This document shows positions 43,993 to 52,987 of a stretch of 64,000 nucleotides of DNA, in pieces (positions within the stretch are counted from its first letter, which is position 1; every line of letters starts with the position of its first letter). Made by a program: the position numbers and the translations under genes. The DNA comes from an uncultured bacterium. Lineage in GTDB: Bacteria > Bacillota > Clostridia > Lachnospirales > Lachnospiraceae. The notes beneath the pieces are model-generated. The model was given only the letters and a program-made list of their open reading frames with translations. It ran no database searches and was not told the DNA's origin. Where the stretch lies: positions 155,514-219,513 of the forward strand of contig CAJMNR010000001.1 in assembly GCA_905214875.1 (NCBI GenBank). The letters are read 5' to 3'.

Positions 43993-45114
43993 ATGGTATA
44001 TTTAGATTATGCAGCTAACACACCAGTCGATGAAGAAGTGTTAGAGAGTTTTGCTTGTGCCGCGAGAGACTATATTGGTAATCCAAACTCGTTACATGAG
44101 CCAGGAAGAATGGCAGCTAAGAGAATGGAACAGGCAAGTGAGAAAATTGCCTCTCTGCTTAAGGTTAAGCCAACGGAAATCATTTATACATCAGGAGCAA
44201 GTGAATCTAATAACCTTGCAATCAAAGGTGTTGCGAGAGCTTACCGGCAGAAGGGAAAACATATTATTTCCACGGCATTAGAGCATTCAGCAGTAAGTGG
44301 AGCACTTAATTATCTTGTAGGACAAGGCTATGAAGTCGATTTGCTTGATATTACACAGGATGGAACGGTAGATTTAGAACATTTAAAAGAATTATTGCGT
44401 CCGGATACAATACTAGTATCCATTGGTTATGTAGACAGCGAGCTTGGAGTAAAACAGCCGATTGAAGAAATCGCAGCGATTTTAAAAGAGTATCCAAATT
44501 GCCTGTTCCATACAGATGCAACACAGGCAGTCGGAAAGATTGATGTGACGGTAGAGGGCATTGACTTAATGAGTTTTTCACCACACAAATTCTTCGGATT
44601 AAATGGTGCAGGAGTCTTAATAAAAAAAGAAGGTGTAAAATTAGAGCCAATCATCCATGGAGGGGCATCCACAAGTGAATACCGAAGTGGAACACCGGTA
44701 CTTTCCATGGCAGTGGCAACAGAGAAAGCATTAGAGCTTGCTTATGAAAATCTTGATAAGCGTTATGAGTATGTAACCAAATTGAATCAGGAACTAAGAG
44801 CAGGCTTGCAAACAATAAAAGAAGTGCGTATCAATAGTACGGATCAAAGTATTCCATTCATCTTGAACTTAAGTGTGAAAGGAATCAAGTCAGAGCCAAT
44901 GCGTGCAGCTTTAGAACAAGAAGGATATCTTGTTTCACCAAAGTCAGCATGTTCTGTGCCACATACGCCATCAAGAGCAGTGCTTGCAGTGTCAAGAGAC
45001 CGTAAGGCAGCACTTAGCTGTATTCGTATCAGTATGAGCTATCGTACGACAAAAGAAGAAATTATAGGCCTAGTAGAGGCAATTAAGAACGTGATTGCAA
45101 ACACACAAAAGTAG
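43993..45114 (+). CDS. Cysteine desulfurase (NifS/IscS family)
   Basis: A 373-residue PLP aminotransferase-fold enzyme that removes sulfur from cysteine as a persulfide. It starts MVYLDYAANTPVDEEVLESF. The PLP lysine is in SFSPHKFFGLNGAGVL, the His over the ring in ISTALEHSAV, and the persulfide Cys in SPKSACSVPHTPS. The usual NNE.G segment reads YVDSELG. The adjacent TtcA-like gene begins 14 bp later, so this enzyme probably supplies sulfur for that tRNA-thiolation-type protein rather than for Fe-S assembly. Confidence 0.92.
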   Translation: MVYLDYAANTPVDEEVLESFACAARDYIGNPNSLHEPGRMAAKRMEQASEKIASLLKVKPTEIIYTSGASESNNLAIKGVARAYRQKGKHIISTALEHSAVSGALNYLVGQGYEVDLLDITQDGTVDLEHLKELLRPDTILVSIGYVDSELGVKQPIEEIAAILKEYPNCLFHTDATQAVGKIDVTVEGIDLMSFSPHKFFGLNGAGVLIKKEGVKLEPIIHGGASTSEYRSGTPVLSMAVATEKALELAYENLDKRYEYVTKLNQELRAGLQTIKEVRINSTDQSIPFILNLSVKGIKSEPMRAALEQEGYLVSPKSACSVPHTPSRAVLAVSRDRKAALSCIRISMSYRTTKEEIIGLVEAIKNVIANTQK

Positions 45115-45128
45115 AGAGGATTAGTAAA

Positions 45129-46061
45129 ATGGATAGATATAAAGATATAGAACGAAGCATTATCAAACGTTTCCGTAAGGAAATCTGGGTACCATTCATC
45201 AAGGGAATCAAGAACTATGAAATGATCAAAGAAGGCGATAAGATCGCAGTTTGTATTTCAGGTGGGAAAGATTCCATGCTCCTTGCAAAATGTATGCAGG
45301 AATTACAACGTCATGGACAGATGAATTTTGAATTAGAATTCTTATGCATGAACCCAGGATATAATGAAGCAAATAAGCAAATGATCATCGATAATGCAAG
45401 AACATTAAATATTCCATTAAAGATGTTTGAAACACAGATTTTTGATATTGTAGCTGACATTGAACAAAGCCCATGTTATCTTTGCGCAAGAATGAGACGT
45501 GGTTATTTATATAAAGAGGCAAGAAAATTAGGATGTAACAAAATCGCATTAGGACACCATTTTGATGACGTTATTGAGACGATCATGATGGGAATGCTTT
45601 ACGGTGGACAGATGCAGACAATGATGCCAAAGCTTCATAGTACAAATCATCCAGGTATGGAATTAATCCGTCCAATGTATATGATTAAGGAAGAAAACGT
45701 AAAAGCATGGTGCCGTTACAATGACTTAACTTTCATCCAATGTGCATGTCGTTTTACAGAGCATTGTTCCATTACAGATAATCAAGGTGGTAATTCCAAA
45801 CGTCAGGAAATGAAACAATTAATCAAGCGTTTACGTACGGTAAATCCTAATATCGATATGAACATCTTTAGAAGTGCACATGATGTAAACCTTGATACAC
45901 TTATTGGATATCATAACTCTCAAAAGAAAGTAAACTTCTTAGAGGAGTATGAAGAAAAAGGTAAGAGAATGGCAGAGGAAGCGTTACGAAATCCTAAGCC
46001 GGAAGAAGAACCAAGAGAAACTAAATTAGAAATCATAGATTTAGGAAGAAACGAAGAATAA
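45129..46061 (+). CDS. TtcA-like PP-loop tRNA thiolation protein
   Basis: A 310-residue N-type ATP pyrophosphatase of the TtcA/TtuA family. PP-loop ISGGKDSMLLAK lies near residue 43. The CxxC pair is in SPCYLCARMRRGYLY, a GHHFDDVIETIMMG motif follows, and further cysteines lie in FIQCACRF. TtcA makes 2-thiocytidine at tRNA position 32 using a 4Fe-4S cluster. The partner cysteine desulfurase is immediately upstream. The exact tRNA target is inferred. The C-terminal 50 residues are charged and not family-conserved. Confidence 0.88.
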   Translation: MDRYKDIERSIIKRFRKEIWVPFIKGIKNYEMIKEGDKIAVCISGGKDSMLLAKCMQELQRHGQMNFELEFLCMNPGYNEANKQMIIDNARTLNIPLKMFETQIFDIVADIEQSPCYLCARMRRGYLYKEARKLGCNKIALGHHFDDVIETIMMGMLYGGQMQTMMPKLHSTNHPGMELIRPMYMIKEENVKAWCRYNDLTFIQCACRFTEHCSITDNQGGNSKRQEMKQLIKRLRTVNPNIDMNIFRSAHDVNLDTLIGYHNSQKKVNFLEEYEEKGKRMAEEALRNPKPEEEPRETKLEIIDLGRNEE

Positions 46062-46686
46062 ATTATTGTACTTGTAAAAATACACAAAAAACAGGTGCTT
46101 AATTTGTGGATAGGGTACAAAAGAAGTGGGTATGGAGTAGTAGGCATTTGGAAATTATTTTGTTGTAGGAGAGAACGAAAGCTAGATAAAATAAGGCGTT
46201 TGCTTAAATGTGATTGGAAAATCGGCCAATGGATATGAAAGGTAAAGAAAGTAAAGAAATAGCGATTTGTGGAACGTGGCAAAAAATACCACTAAAAACA
46301 AACACCTATTATATGGTAAAATGTCTCTATAAAGGGATAATTCTGTACGTAATGTAGCAGATACTTTTTTTAGGAGACTCTCCCCAGTTTGGTGCAACAT
46401 AAATCTGTTAGTTAATATGTATAAGATCCTTTTTTTAAAAAATGTTATAGTTTACGATGAATTATACAAATTTATTTTGTAATAATAAAGAATAGAGATG
46501 ATACTTGAAGTTATGTGAAACTATAAGGCGATATCCATGTGACAGACGACTGGAGAGTAAACAGTTGCGGTAAGAGTGGCAGGATATAGGTTTACACAGA
46601 AGATGAGTCATCCAGATTGAAAAAAGAAAGGAGAGAGGATTCTCTAAAATGCTAATGTGGAGCATGAGAAACCTCGATATATTGAA
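46062..46686 (+). promoter_or_regulatory. Long ptsH leader region (625 bp, structured, with a 13-codon leader ORF)
   Basis: No gene-length frame is credible here. A possible extended -10 (TATGGTAAAAT, about 46312-46322) lacks a good -35. Between about 46510 and 46600 the DNA can fold: ATATCC with GGATAT, GTGAAAC with GTTTACAC, and an inner CGACTG / CAGTTG hairpin. An AAAGGAGAGAGG site (46628-46639) precedes a 13-codon frame (46649-46690) that overlaps the ptsH start. The rest of the gap is AT-rich with nothing recognised. Confidence 0.45.
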
Positions 46687-46690
46687 ATGA
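46649..46690 (+). CDS. Putative 13-codon leader peptide of ptsH
   Basis: The frame reads MLMWSMRNLDILK and stop. It has the only strong Shine-Dalgarno sequence in the leader (GGAGAGAGG, about 10-15 nt upstream). Its TGA overlaps the ATG of ptsH as ATGA (46687-46690), the classic arrangement for translational coupling. ptsH itself has no clear ribosome binding site. Whether the peptide matters or only its translation is unknown. Confidence 0.5.
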   Translation: MLMWSMRNLDILK

Positions 46691-46944
46691 AAAAATTTAC
46701 TTATGTTATCACTGATCCAGACGGTATGCACGCAAGACCAGCCGGTGCTTTAGTTAAAGCGACTAGCGCATTTACAAGCAATATCACAATCGAAAAAGAC
46801 GGAAGAGCTGTTGATGCAAAACGTATCATGGGAATCATGACGTTAGGCATTAAAAATGGTCAAGAAGTTACAATCACTGTTGAAGGTGAAGACGAAGAAG
46901 CAGCAGCTGCTGAAATCGAAGCATTCATGAAAGCTAATCTTTAA
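46687..46944 (+). CDS. ptsH: Phosphocarrier protein HPr
   Basis: The 85-residue general PTS phosphocarrier takes phosphate from enzyme I at His15, present in DGMHARPAG. It passes the phosphate to sugar-specific EIIA domains. Position 46, the HPr-kinase target Ser in most Firmicutes (KSIMG), is Arg here (DAKRIMGIMTLGI; codon CGT at 46822-46824), so CcpA co-repression through HPr(Ser-P) should not work with this copy. ATG 46687 fits the family N-terminus MKKFTYVITDPDG; a GTG at 46657 would add ten unconserved residues. ptsI follows 56 bp downstream. Confidence 0.95.
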   Translation: MKKFTYVITDPDGMHARPAGALVKATSAFTSNITIEKDGRAVDAKRIMGIMTLGIKNGQEVTITVEGEDEEAAAAEIEAFMKANL

Positions 46945-47000
46945 TTAGTGGACGTAGCTGATTTTAACTTGAATCGGTCATTCGAAAGGAGTTTAAGTAA

Positions 47001-48653
47001 ATGAAAGTCTTTAACGGGACTGCAGTTTTTGGCGGGGTGGCATTCGGAAGAATCTCCATCTATAAAAGAAACGAGCAGACAATTAAAAGAGAGCATATTG
47101 AAAATCCAAAAGAAGAAATCAAACGATTTGAAGATGCGAAACAAACAGCGATCAGCCAATTAAAAGGCTTATATGAAAAAGCTTTAAAAGAAGTTGGAGA
47201 GGCACATGCCCAAATTTTCGAAGTACATCAAATGATGCTTGATGACCTTGATTATGTAGAATCCATTACATCAATGATCGAGGATCAAAAAGTAAATGCA
47301 GAATATGCAGTTGCAACAACAGCTGATACATTTGCAAATCTTTTCGCATCTATGGATGATGCTTATATGAAAGAACGTGCCGCGGACGTAAAAGACGTTT
47401 CTGAACGTGTATTAACAGTACTTAGTGGTAACGGTTCAGATACAGGTGTTGTAAGTGATGCTACGATTATCGTTGCAGATGATTTAGCACCAAGCGAAAC
47501 TGTTCAATTAGATAAAGAAAAAGTAAAAGCATTTGTTACGATTCATGGATCTACACAGTCTCATACAGCAATTTTAGCAAGAACAATGAATATTCCTGCT
47601 TTAATTAATACAAATATCGAATTACTTAATGAATATGACGGTAAAGAAGCAATTGTTGACGGCTTCACAGGAACTGTTTACATTGAACCAGATGAAGCAA
47701 CTCGTGCAACAATGAAAGAAAAACAAGAGAAAGACTTAGCAAGAAAAGCTCTTTTACAAGAGTTAAAAGGTAAAGAAAGTATTACTCTTGATGGTCAAAA
47801 AATCAATCTTTACGCAAACATCGGTGGTGTAGAAGACGTTCCTAAAGTAGTGTTAAATGATGCGGAAGGAATCGGCTTATTCCGTAGTGAATTCGTTTAC
47901 CTTAATTCAAAAGACTATCCAACAGAAGATGAACAATTTGCTGCATACAAGGAAGTTGCAGAAAAAATGCGTGGTAAGAAAGTTATCATTCGTACATGCG
48001 ACATCGGTGCAGATAAACAAATTGATTATTTCAACATGGAGAAAGAAGAAAATCCAGCACTTGGTTACCGTGCAATTCGTATCTGTCTTGACCGTAAAGA
48101 AATGTTTAAGACACAATTACGTGCATTATACCGTGCATCCATGTTTGGTAAGATCTCCATTATGTTCCCAATGATTATTTCTGTTGAAGAAGTAAGACAA
48201 ATCAAAGCAATCATTGCTGAAGTATTAGCGGAACTTGATGCAGAAGGAACTCCATACAAAGAGTGTGAGCTAGGTATTATGATTGAAACACCAGCTGCCG
48301 TTATGGTTTCTGATTTACTTGCCAAAGAAGTTGACTTCTTCAGTGTTGGTACAAATGACTTAACTCAATATACATTAGCGATTGATAGACAAAATCAAAA
48401 ACTTGATTCTATCTATGATCCACATCATCCAGCCGTACTCAGAATGCTTAAGATGATTGCAGACAATGCGCATAAAGCAGGAATCTGGTGTGGTATCTGT
48501 GGTGAATTAGGTGCAGATCTTGAATTAACAGAAACATTCTTAAAATTCGGATATGATGAACTTAGTGTATCTCCATCTATGTTACTTGCTTTACGTGATA
48601 AAGTTCGTAAGACAGATGTTTCCAAAGTTACATTAAGCGATAATTTACAATAA
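47001..48653 (+). CDS. ptsI: PTS enzyme I (phosphoenolpyruvate-protein phosphotransferase)
   Basis: The 550-residue enzyme I transfers phosphate from PEP to HPr. An N-terminal HPr-binding/phosphohistidine domain has active His188 in HGSTQSHTAILARTMN. The C-terminal PEP-binding TIM barrel has EGIGLFRSEFVYL, IRTCDIGADKQ, IMIETPAAVMVSD and the catalytic-Cys segment WCGICGELGAD. AAAGGAG lies upstream of the ATG. It is slightly shorter than the usual 570 or so residues. Its codon use is strongly optimised, like ptsH. Confidence 0.97.
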   Translation: MKVFNGTAVFGGVAFGRISIYKRNEQTIKREHIENPKEEIKRFEDAKQTAISQLKGLYEKALKEVGEAHAQIFEVHQMMLDDLDYVESITSMIEDQKVNAEYAVATTADTFANLFASMDDAYMKERAADVKDVSERVLTVLSGNGSDTGVVSDATIIVADDLAPSETVQLDKEKVKAFVTIHGSTQSHTAILARTMNIPALINTNIELLNEYDGKEAIVDGFTGTVYIEPDEATRATMKEKQEKDLARKALLQELKGKESITLDGQKINLYANIGGVEDVPKVVLNDAEGIGLFRSEFVYLNSKDYPTEDEQFAAYKEVAEKMRGKKVIIRTCDIGADKQIDYFNMEKEENPALGYRAIRICLDRKEMFKTQLRALYRASMFGKISIMFPMIISVEEVRQIKAIIAEVLAELDAEGTPYKECELGIMIETPAAVMVSDLLAKEVDFFSVGTNDLTQYTLAIDRQNQKLDSIYDPHHPAVLRMLKMIADNAHKAGIWCGICGELGADLELTETFLKFGYDELSVSPSMLLALRDKVRKTDVSKVTLSDNLQ

Positions 48654-48682
48654 ATTAGTATTTTATTTTTAGTAAAATATGA

Positions 48683-48738
48683 GAGCTTTTCTAGAAAAAT
48701 GTTCACAATATAAAGTGAATAATCTAGAAAAGCTTTTT
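48683..48738 (+). terminator. Terminator after ptsI
   Basis: GAGCTTTTCTAGA pairs with TCTAGAAAAGCTT, with an inner TTCAC / GTGAA helix, followed by a run of seven Ts. Confidence 0.88.
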
Positions 48739-48762
48739 TTATTGTGAGAGTGAGGAAGAATG

Positions 48763-48791
48763 TTGAAATAATGGCAAACTTAGTGTAAGAT
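48763..48791 (+). promoter_or_regulatory. Promoter of asnB
   Basis: TTGAAA at 48763-48768 and TAAGAT at 48786-48791 are spaced 17 nt. Confidence 0.7.
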
Positions 48792-48826
48792 AAAACATGG
48801 ACTGTGTAAGGAAAGAGGTTATTGAG

Positions 48827-50692
48827 ATGTGTGGTATAGTTGGATTTACAGGCACTTTACCGAATTCTAAAGAAGTGCTTGAAGAAATGATGTTAAAGAT
48901 ATATCATCGTGGACCAGATCAATACGGTTCACATATTACAGATAAGGTAGCATTTGGTTTTCGTCGACTAAGTATTATCGACTTAGATCACGGTATGCAG
49001 CCAATGTACAATGAAGATAAAAGTGATGTAATTGTATTTAATGGTGAGATATATAATTTTAAGGAAGTAAGAGCAGACCTTGAAGCAAAAGGTCATGTTT
49101 TTGCAAATAATTCAGATACAGAATGTATTGTACATGGATATGAAGAATATGGAACAAAGATTGTAGACAAACTTAGAGGTATGTTTGCATTTGCAATCTG
49201 GGATGAAAAGAAACAAAGTCTTTTCGCAGCAAGAGACTTTTTCGGAATTAAGCCATTTTACTATGCAGTGATCGATGGTCACTTAGTATTTGCATCCGAG
49301 ATTAAGAGTATTTTAGAATTCCCAGGATATAAAAAAGAAGTAAATCTTGATGCATTAGAACAATACTTAAGTTTCCAATACGATCCACTAGAAGAAACTT
49401 TCTTCAAAGGTATTTATAAATTAAAACCAGGACATATGATGGAGTATGATGGAAAGACAAATGAAGTTAAGATTTCTTGCTACTGGAAACCAGAATTCTT
49501 AACTGAAAATCAAATGTCTGAAGAAGAATTAAAAGAAAAATTAGAGGCAACATTACAAGAATCTATCGACAGTCACTTAATTGCGGACGTAGAAGTTGGA
49601 TCCTTATTATCAAGCGGCGTTGACTCAAGCTTTTTAACAGCTGTCAGCAAAACTCCGAAAACATACACAGTCGGTTTCGCTGAAGGAAATGGCCGTTACA
49701 ATGAAGTAACTTATGCTAAGAAATTAGCAGACAAGCTGGAAATCCAGAATACAAGCAAGCTTATTACGAAAGAAGAATACTTTGATTCGTTATCAGATGT
49801 TATGTATTATATGGATGAACCACTTGCGGATCCAGCTGCAGTAGCACTTTACTTTGTAGATCAATTAGCAGCTAAGGATATCAAAGTAGTTCTTTCAGGC
49901 GAAGGTTCTGATGAATTCTTCGGTGGATACAATATCTACTGTGAACCACAGGATTTAGCAAGCTATCAAAAACTTCCAAAATTCCTTCGTAAAGGATTAG
50001 CTGGAATCGCTAAAAGAATCCCTGGAAGAGTAAAAGGTAAAAACTTTATCATTCGTGGTAGCAAGACTGTAGAAGAACGTTTCATTGGTAATGCAAACAT
50101 GTTCTCTTACGAAGAAAGACAAAAGATCTTAGTGAAAAAAGGAACTAACAAGACTCCTCAACAAGTGTTAAAACATTACTATGATGATGTAAAACATTTA
50201 AATGATGTGGAGAAGATGCAATATATCGATATCAATTGCTGGTTACCAGGAGATATCTTATTAAAAGCAGATAAGATGAGTATGGCTCACTCTTTAGAAA
50301 GCCGTGTTCCTTACCTTGATACGAGAGTATTCAGCGTTGCTCATGGAATTCCATTAAGCAGCAAGATTCAAGGTCATAAGACAAAATCATTATTCAGAGA
50401 TATTGCAGAAAAATATCTTCCTGAAGAAGTTGCAGAAAAGAAAAAGCTCGGATTCCCTGTACCAATTCGTGTATGGTTAAAAGAAGACGATATCTATAAT
50501 AAAGTAATGGCTGCATTTACAAGTGATGAAGCGAAACAATTCTTTAATACAGAATACCTTTGCAAACTTTTAGTAGACCATAGAGCAGACAAAGCTGATA
50601 ACTCCAGAAGAATCTGGACAGTTTATATGTTCTTAGTATGGTATGACGTATATTTTAAAGAAGAAAGCATGGCGGAAGCAGTAGGATTCTAG
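48827..50692 (+). CDS. asnB: Asparagine synthase (glutamine-hydrolysing)
   Basis: A 621-residue enzyme making asparagine from aspartate, ATP and glutamine. The N-terminal Ntn glutaminase starts MCGIVGF with catalytic Cys2 and contains YHRGPDQ and VFNGEIYN. The C-terminal synthetase has the PP-loop GSLLSSGVDSSFLTA, VLSGEGSDEFFGGY and LLKADKMSMAHSLESRVPYLD. The start must be 48827 to expose Cys2; the frame opens earlier, at 48797. AAGAGG lies upstream. Confidence 0.97.
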   Translation: MCGIVGFTGTLPNSKEVLEEMMLKIYHRGPDQYGSHITDKVAFGFRRLSIIDLDHGMQPMYNEDKSDVIVFNGEIYNFKEVRADLEAKGHVFANNSDTECIVHGYEEYGTKIVDKLRGMFAFAIWDEKKQSLFAARDFFGIKPFYYAVIDGHLVFASEIKSILEFPGYKKEVNLDALEQYLSFQYDPLEETFFKGIYKLKPGHMMEYDGKTNEVKISCYWKPEFLTENQMSEEELKEKLEATLQESIDSHLIADVEVGSLLSSGVDSSFLTAVSKTPKTYTVGFAEGNGRYNEVTYAKKLADKLEIQNTSKLITKEEYFDSLSDVMYYMDEPLADPAAVALYFVDQLAAKDIKVVLSGEGSDEFFGGYNIYCEPQDLASYQKLPKFLRKGLAGIAKRIPGRVKGKNFIIRGSKTVEERFIGNANMFSYEERQKILVKKGTNKTPQQVLKHYYDDVKHLNDVEKMQYIDINCWLPGDILLKADKMSMAHSLESRVPYLDTRVFSVAHGIPLSSKIQGHKTKSLFRDIAEKYLPEEVAEKKKLGFPVPIRVWLKEDDIYNKVMAAFTSDEAKQFFNTEYLCKLLVDHRADKADNSRRIWTVYMFLVWYDVYFKEESMAEAVGF

Positions 50693-50785
50693 AAAAAATA
50701 ATGATTACACTAGATTTATAATGCGTTTGGATTTATAATAAATACTAATTTAAATACAAACTACATTTATAACGGAGGTAATTAT

Positions 50786-52024
50786 ATGTTTTCTTTTGAT
50801 GATATTAAGGCCTACGACCCAGAGATTGCTAAAGCAATCGAACAGGAAACTGGCAGACAGAACGATCATATTGAACTAATTGCATCTGAGAACTTTGTTA
50901 GTAAAGCAGTTATGGCAGCCATGGGCAGCACACTGACTAACAAGTATGCAGAAGGATATCCTGGAAAGAGATATTATGGCGGATGTGAATTCGTTGATGT
51001 TGTAGAAGATTTAGCAAGAGACCGTGCGAAGGAATTATTCGGATGTACGTATGCAAATGTACAGCCACATTCCGGTGCACAAGCAAACATGGCAGTATTC
51101 TTTGCTTTGTTACAGCCAGGCGATACTGTAATGGGTATGAGCCTAGCCGATGGCGGACATTTAACACATGGAAGCCCAGTTAATATGTCAGGAAGCTATT
51201 TTAAAATCGTACCTTACGGTGTAAATGCAGAAGGATATATTGATTATGATCAAGTAGAAGCAATTGCAAAAGAGTGCAAACCTAAAATGATTATTGCAGG
51301 TGCATCTGCATATGCAAGGAAGATCGATTTCAAACGTTTTAGAGAAATTGCAGACATGGTAGGAGCTTACCTCATGGTAGATATGGCTCATATCGCAGGT
51401 CTTGTAGCTGCTGGCTTACATGAAAGCCCAATTCCATATGCTCATGTAACAACAACTACAACTCATAAGACATTAAGAGGACCTCGTGGTGGTATGATCC
51501 TTTCTAGTGAAGAATTTGCCACAGAGCACAAACTCAATAAAGCAATCTTCCCAGGTATTCAAGGTGGACCATTAATGCACGTAATTGCTGCAAAAGCAGT
51601 TTGCTTTAAAGAAGCCTTAGATCCAAGCTTTAAAGAATATGCAAAGAACATTGTTGCCAATGCAGCAGCTTTAGCAGAAGGATTAAAGAAACGTGGATTT
51701 AACTTAGTATCTGGTGGTACAGATAACCACTTAATGCTTGTGGATCTTCAAAATAAAAATGTTACAGGTAAAGAAGCAGAACATCTGTTAGATGCTGCCA
51801 ACATCACATGTAACAAGAATACAATTCCTAATGATCCTCAATCTCCATTCGTTACAAGCGGTATCCGTTTAGGAAGTGCGGCAGTAACGACAAGAGGTTT
51901 CAAACCAGAAGATATGGATCAAGTTGCAGAAGCAATTGCATTAGTAATTGATGATGTTGATGCAAATAGAGAAAAAGCTATGGCAATCGTAAAAACATTA
52001 ACGGACAAATATCCATTATATTAA
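50786..52024 (+). CDS. glyA: Serine hydroxymethyltransferase
   Basis: A 412-residue PLP enzyme that interconverts serine and glycine and feeds one-carbon units to tetrahydrofolate. It has [40 protein letters not shown] and the PLP lysine in [14 protein letters not shown]. The length is normal. GGAGG lies upstream of the ATG. A terminator follows directly, so it is monocistronic. Confidence 0.97.
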   Translation: MFSFDDIKAYDPEIAKAIEQETGRQNDHIELIASENFVSKAVMAAMGSTLTNKYAEGYPGKRYYGGCEFVDVVEDLARDRAKELFGCTYANVQPHSGAQANMAVFFALLQPGDTVMGMSLADGGHLTHGSPVNMSGSYFKIVPYGVNAEGYIDYDQVEAIAKECKPKMIIAGASAYARKIDFKRFREIADMVGAYLMVDMAHIAGLVAAGLHESPIPYAHVTTTTTHKTLRGPRGGMILSSEEFATEHKLNKAIFPGIQGGPLMHVIAAKAVCFKEALDPSFKEYAKNIVANAAALAEGLKKRGFNLVSGGTDNHLMLVDLQNKNVTGKEAEHLLDAANITCNKNTIPNDPQSPFVTSGIRLGSAAVTTRGFKPEDMDQVAEAIALVIDDVDANREKAMAIVKTLTDKYPLY

Positions 52025-52031
52025 TGAGAAT

Positions 52032-52071
52032 AAAAGAAAGAGCCTTCCGAGCGGGATGGCTCTTTCTTTTT
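52032..52071 (+). terminator. Terminator after glyA
   Basis: A perfect 13-bp stem AAAAGAAAGAGCC (52032-52044) / GGCTCTTTCTTTT (52058-52070) has an inner TTCC / GGGA helix. Confidence 0.92.
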
Positions 52072-52101
52072 GGGTGGGAAAATATGCACAAGGAGAACAG
52101 G

Positions 52102-52800
52102 ATGAAGAAAGCAGTAGGAATCTTTATTATCACAATGGGCCTATGTGCCCTATCAGCATGTAGTAAGAAGGATAATAGTTCAAAGTTATCGGAAGAGACA
52201 AAGAAAATCGAGATACAAGTACCGACACTCGAACCAACACCAACGGCTTCCCTAACGCCATCAGAGATGCCGACGGCAGAGGTGACAAGCCCATCAGAAC
52301 AAAAAGGAGCAGAACAAGAAAGCCAATCTGCCAAGGAAGAAGAAGTCACATCAAGTCCTGAGATAGAACAGGCGAAGATGGAGGACTATTTCACCATTCA
52401 ATTACCTGAGGAAGCCGTAATCCAGTACAATGAGAAAGAATTTAAGGCAACGATTCGACAGGCAGGAAAAAAGCTTGGGGAAATCAAAGTGATTACCACA
52501 TATCCAAAGAAAGTCTCGGTTCAAGACATCGTGACCAGTGAATTGGAGGAAGAAGGATATCTGAAAGAAGTAAGGACCTATGAAAAAGGGGCTTATAAGA
52601 TGGTTAAGACGGTAGTAAGCAGTGGAATAAGTAAAGAAGACCAAGAACACGGAAAACTCATCGGCGGTGATGGGAAGACCTATTATTTATATTATAAAGA
52701 TACGATTCCCACATCGCTGATGATTCTTTCAATGGAAGAAGATTTGCTGGAGGAGACTAAGAGAGACGAAATCGCAAAGTCAGTTGTCTTACAAAAATAA
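52102..52800 (+). CDS. Putative lipoprotein
   Basis: A 232-residue exported lipoprotein. The signal peptide MKKAVGIFIITMGLCALSAC ends in a lipobox (LSAC). A Pro/Thr/Ser/Glu-rich linker of about 70 residues leads to a compact C-terminal domain (about 95-232) with alternating strands and helices, for example YFTIQLPEEAVIQYNEKEF and GKTYYLYYKDTIPTSLMILS. The domain was not recognised. ATG 52102 is chosen, with AAGGAG upstream; the longer frame from 52024 overlaps the glyA terminator. It is convergent with the small minus-strand ORF at 52757, overlapping it by 44 bp. Confidence 0.82.
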   Translation: MKKAVGIFIITMGLCALSACSKKDNSSKLSEETKKIEIQVPTLEPTPTASLTPSEMPTAEVTSPSEQKGAEQESQSAKEEEVTSSPEIEQAKMEDYFTIQLPEEAVIQYNEKEFKATIRQAGKKLGEIKVITTYPKKVSVQDIVTSELEEEGYLKEVRTYEKGAYKMVKTVVSSGISKEDQEHGKLIGGDGKTYYLYYKDTIPTSLMILSMEEDLLEETKRDEIAKSVVLQK

Positions 52801-52978
52801 GGCAATGCTTGGTGGGAAGAAGGAGCTTCGTATGCTCCGAGACACTTGTATTTATGAGGGAAAGGGAGGCTGTCAGAATGTTTCCTCCCGTTAACCGATA
52901 GAGAAAAAGAAGAAGCACTCCGATTCCCACAGAAAATACATATCTAATTAATTTGAAAATTAGTAGTTGCTGTTTCAT
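52757..52978 (-). CDS. Small single-helix membrane protein (hypothetical)
   Basis: A 73-residue frame with one N-terminal transmembrane helix (IRYVFSVGIGVLLLFLYRL) and a polar, basic tail. GAGGAG lies 5 nt before the ATG, overlapping the end of the TspO-like gene, which ends 10 bp upstream. This good translation signal argues that it is real. Its 3' end overlaps the lipoprotein gene antisense, so the last residues may be accidental. Not recognised. Confidence 0.5.
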   Translation of the reverse strand: MKQQLLIFKLIRYVFSVGIGVLLLFLYRLTGGNILTASLSLINTSVSEHTKLLLPTKHCLIFVRQLTLRFRLS

Positions 52979-52987
52979 GTAGTCTCC

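Noticed and set aside
46510..46620. Known riboswitch (for example THF, suggested by GGAGAGTA) in the ptsH leader
   Set aside because: The rest of the THF consensus is absent, so it is listed only as an unknown structured leader.
46657..46686. GTG-initiated extension of HPr by ten residues
   Set aside because: It would shift His15 to position 25; the family N-terminus fits the ATG at 46687.
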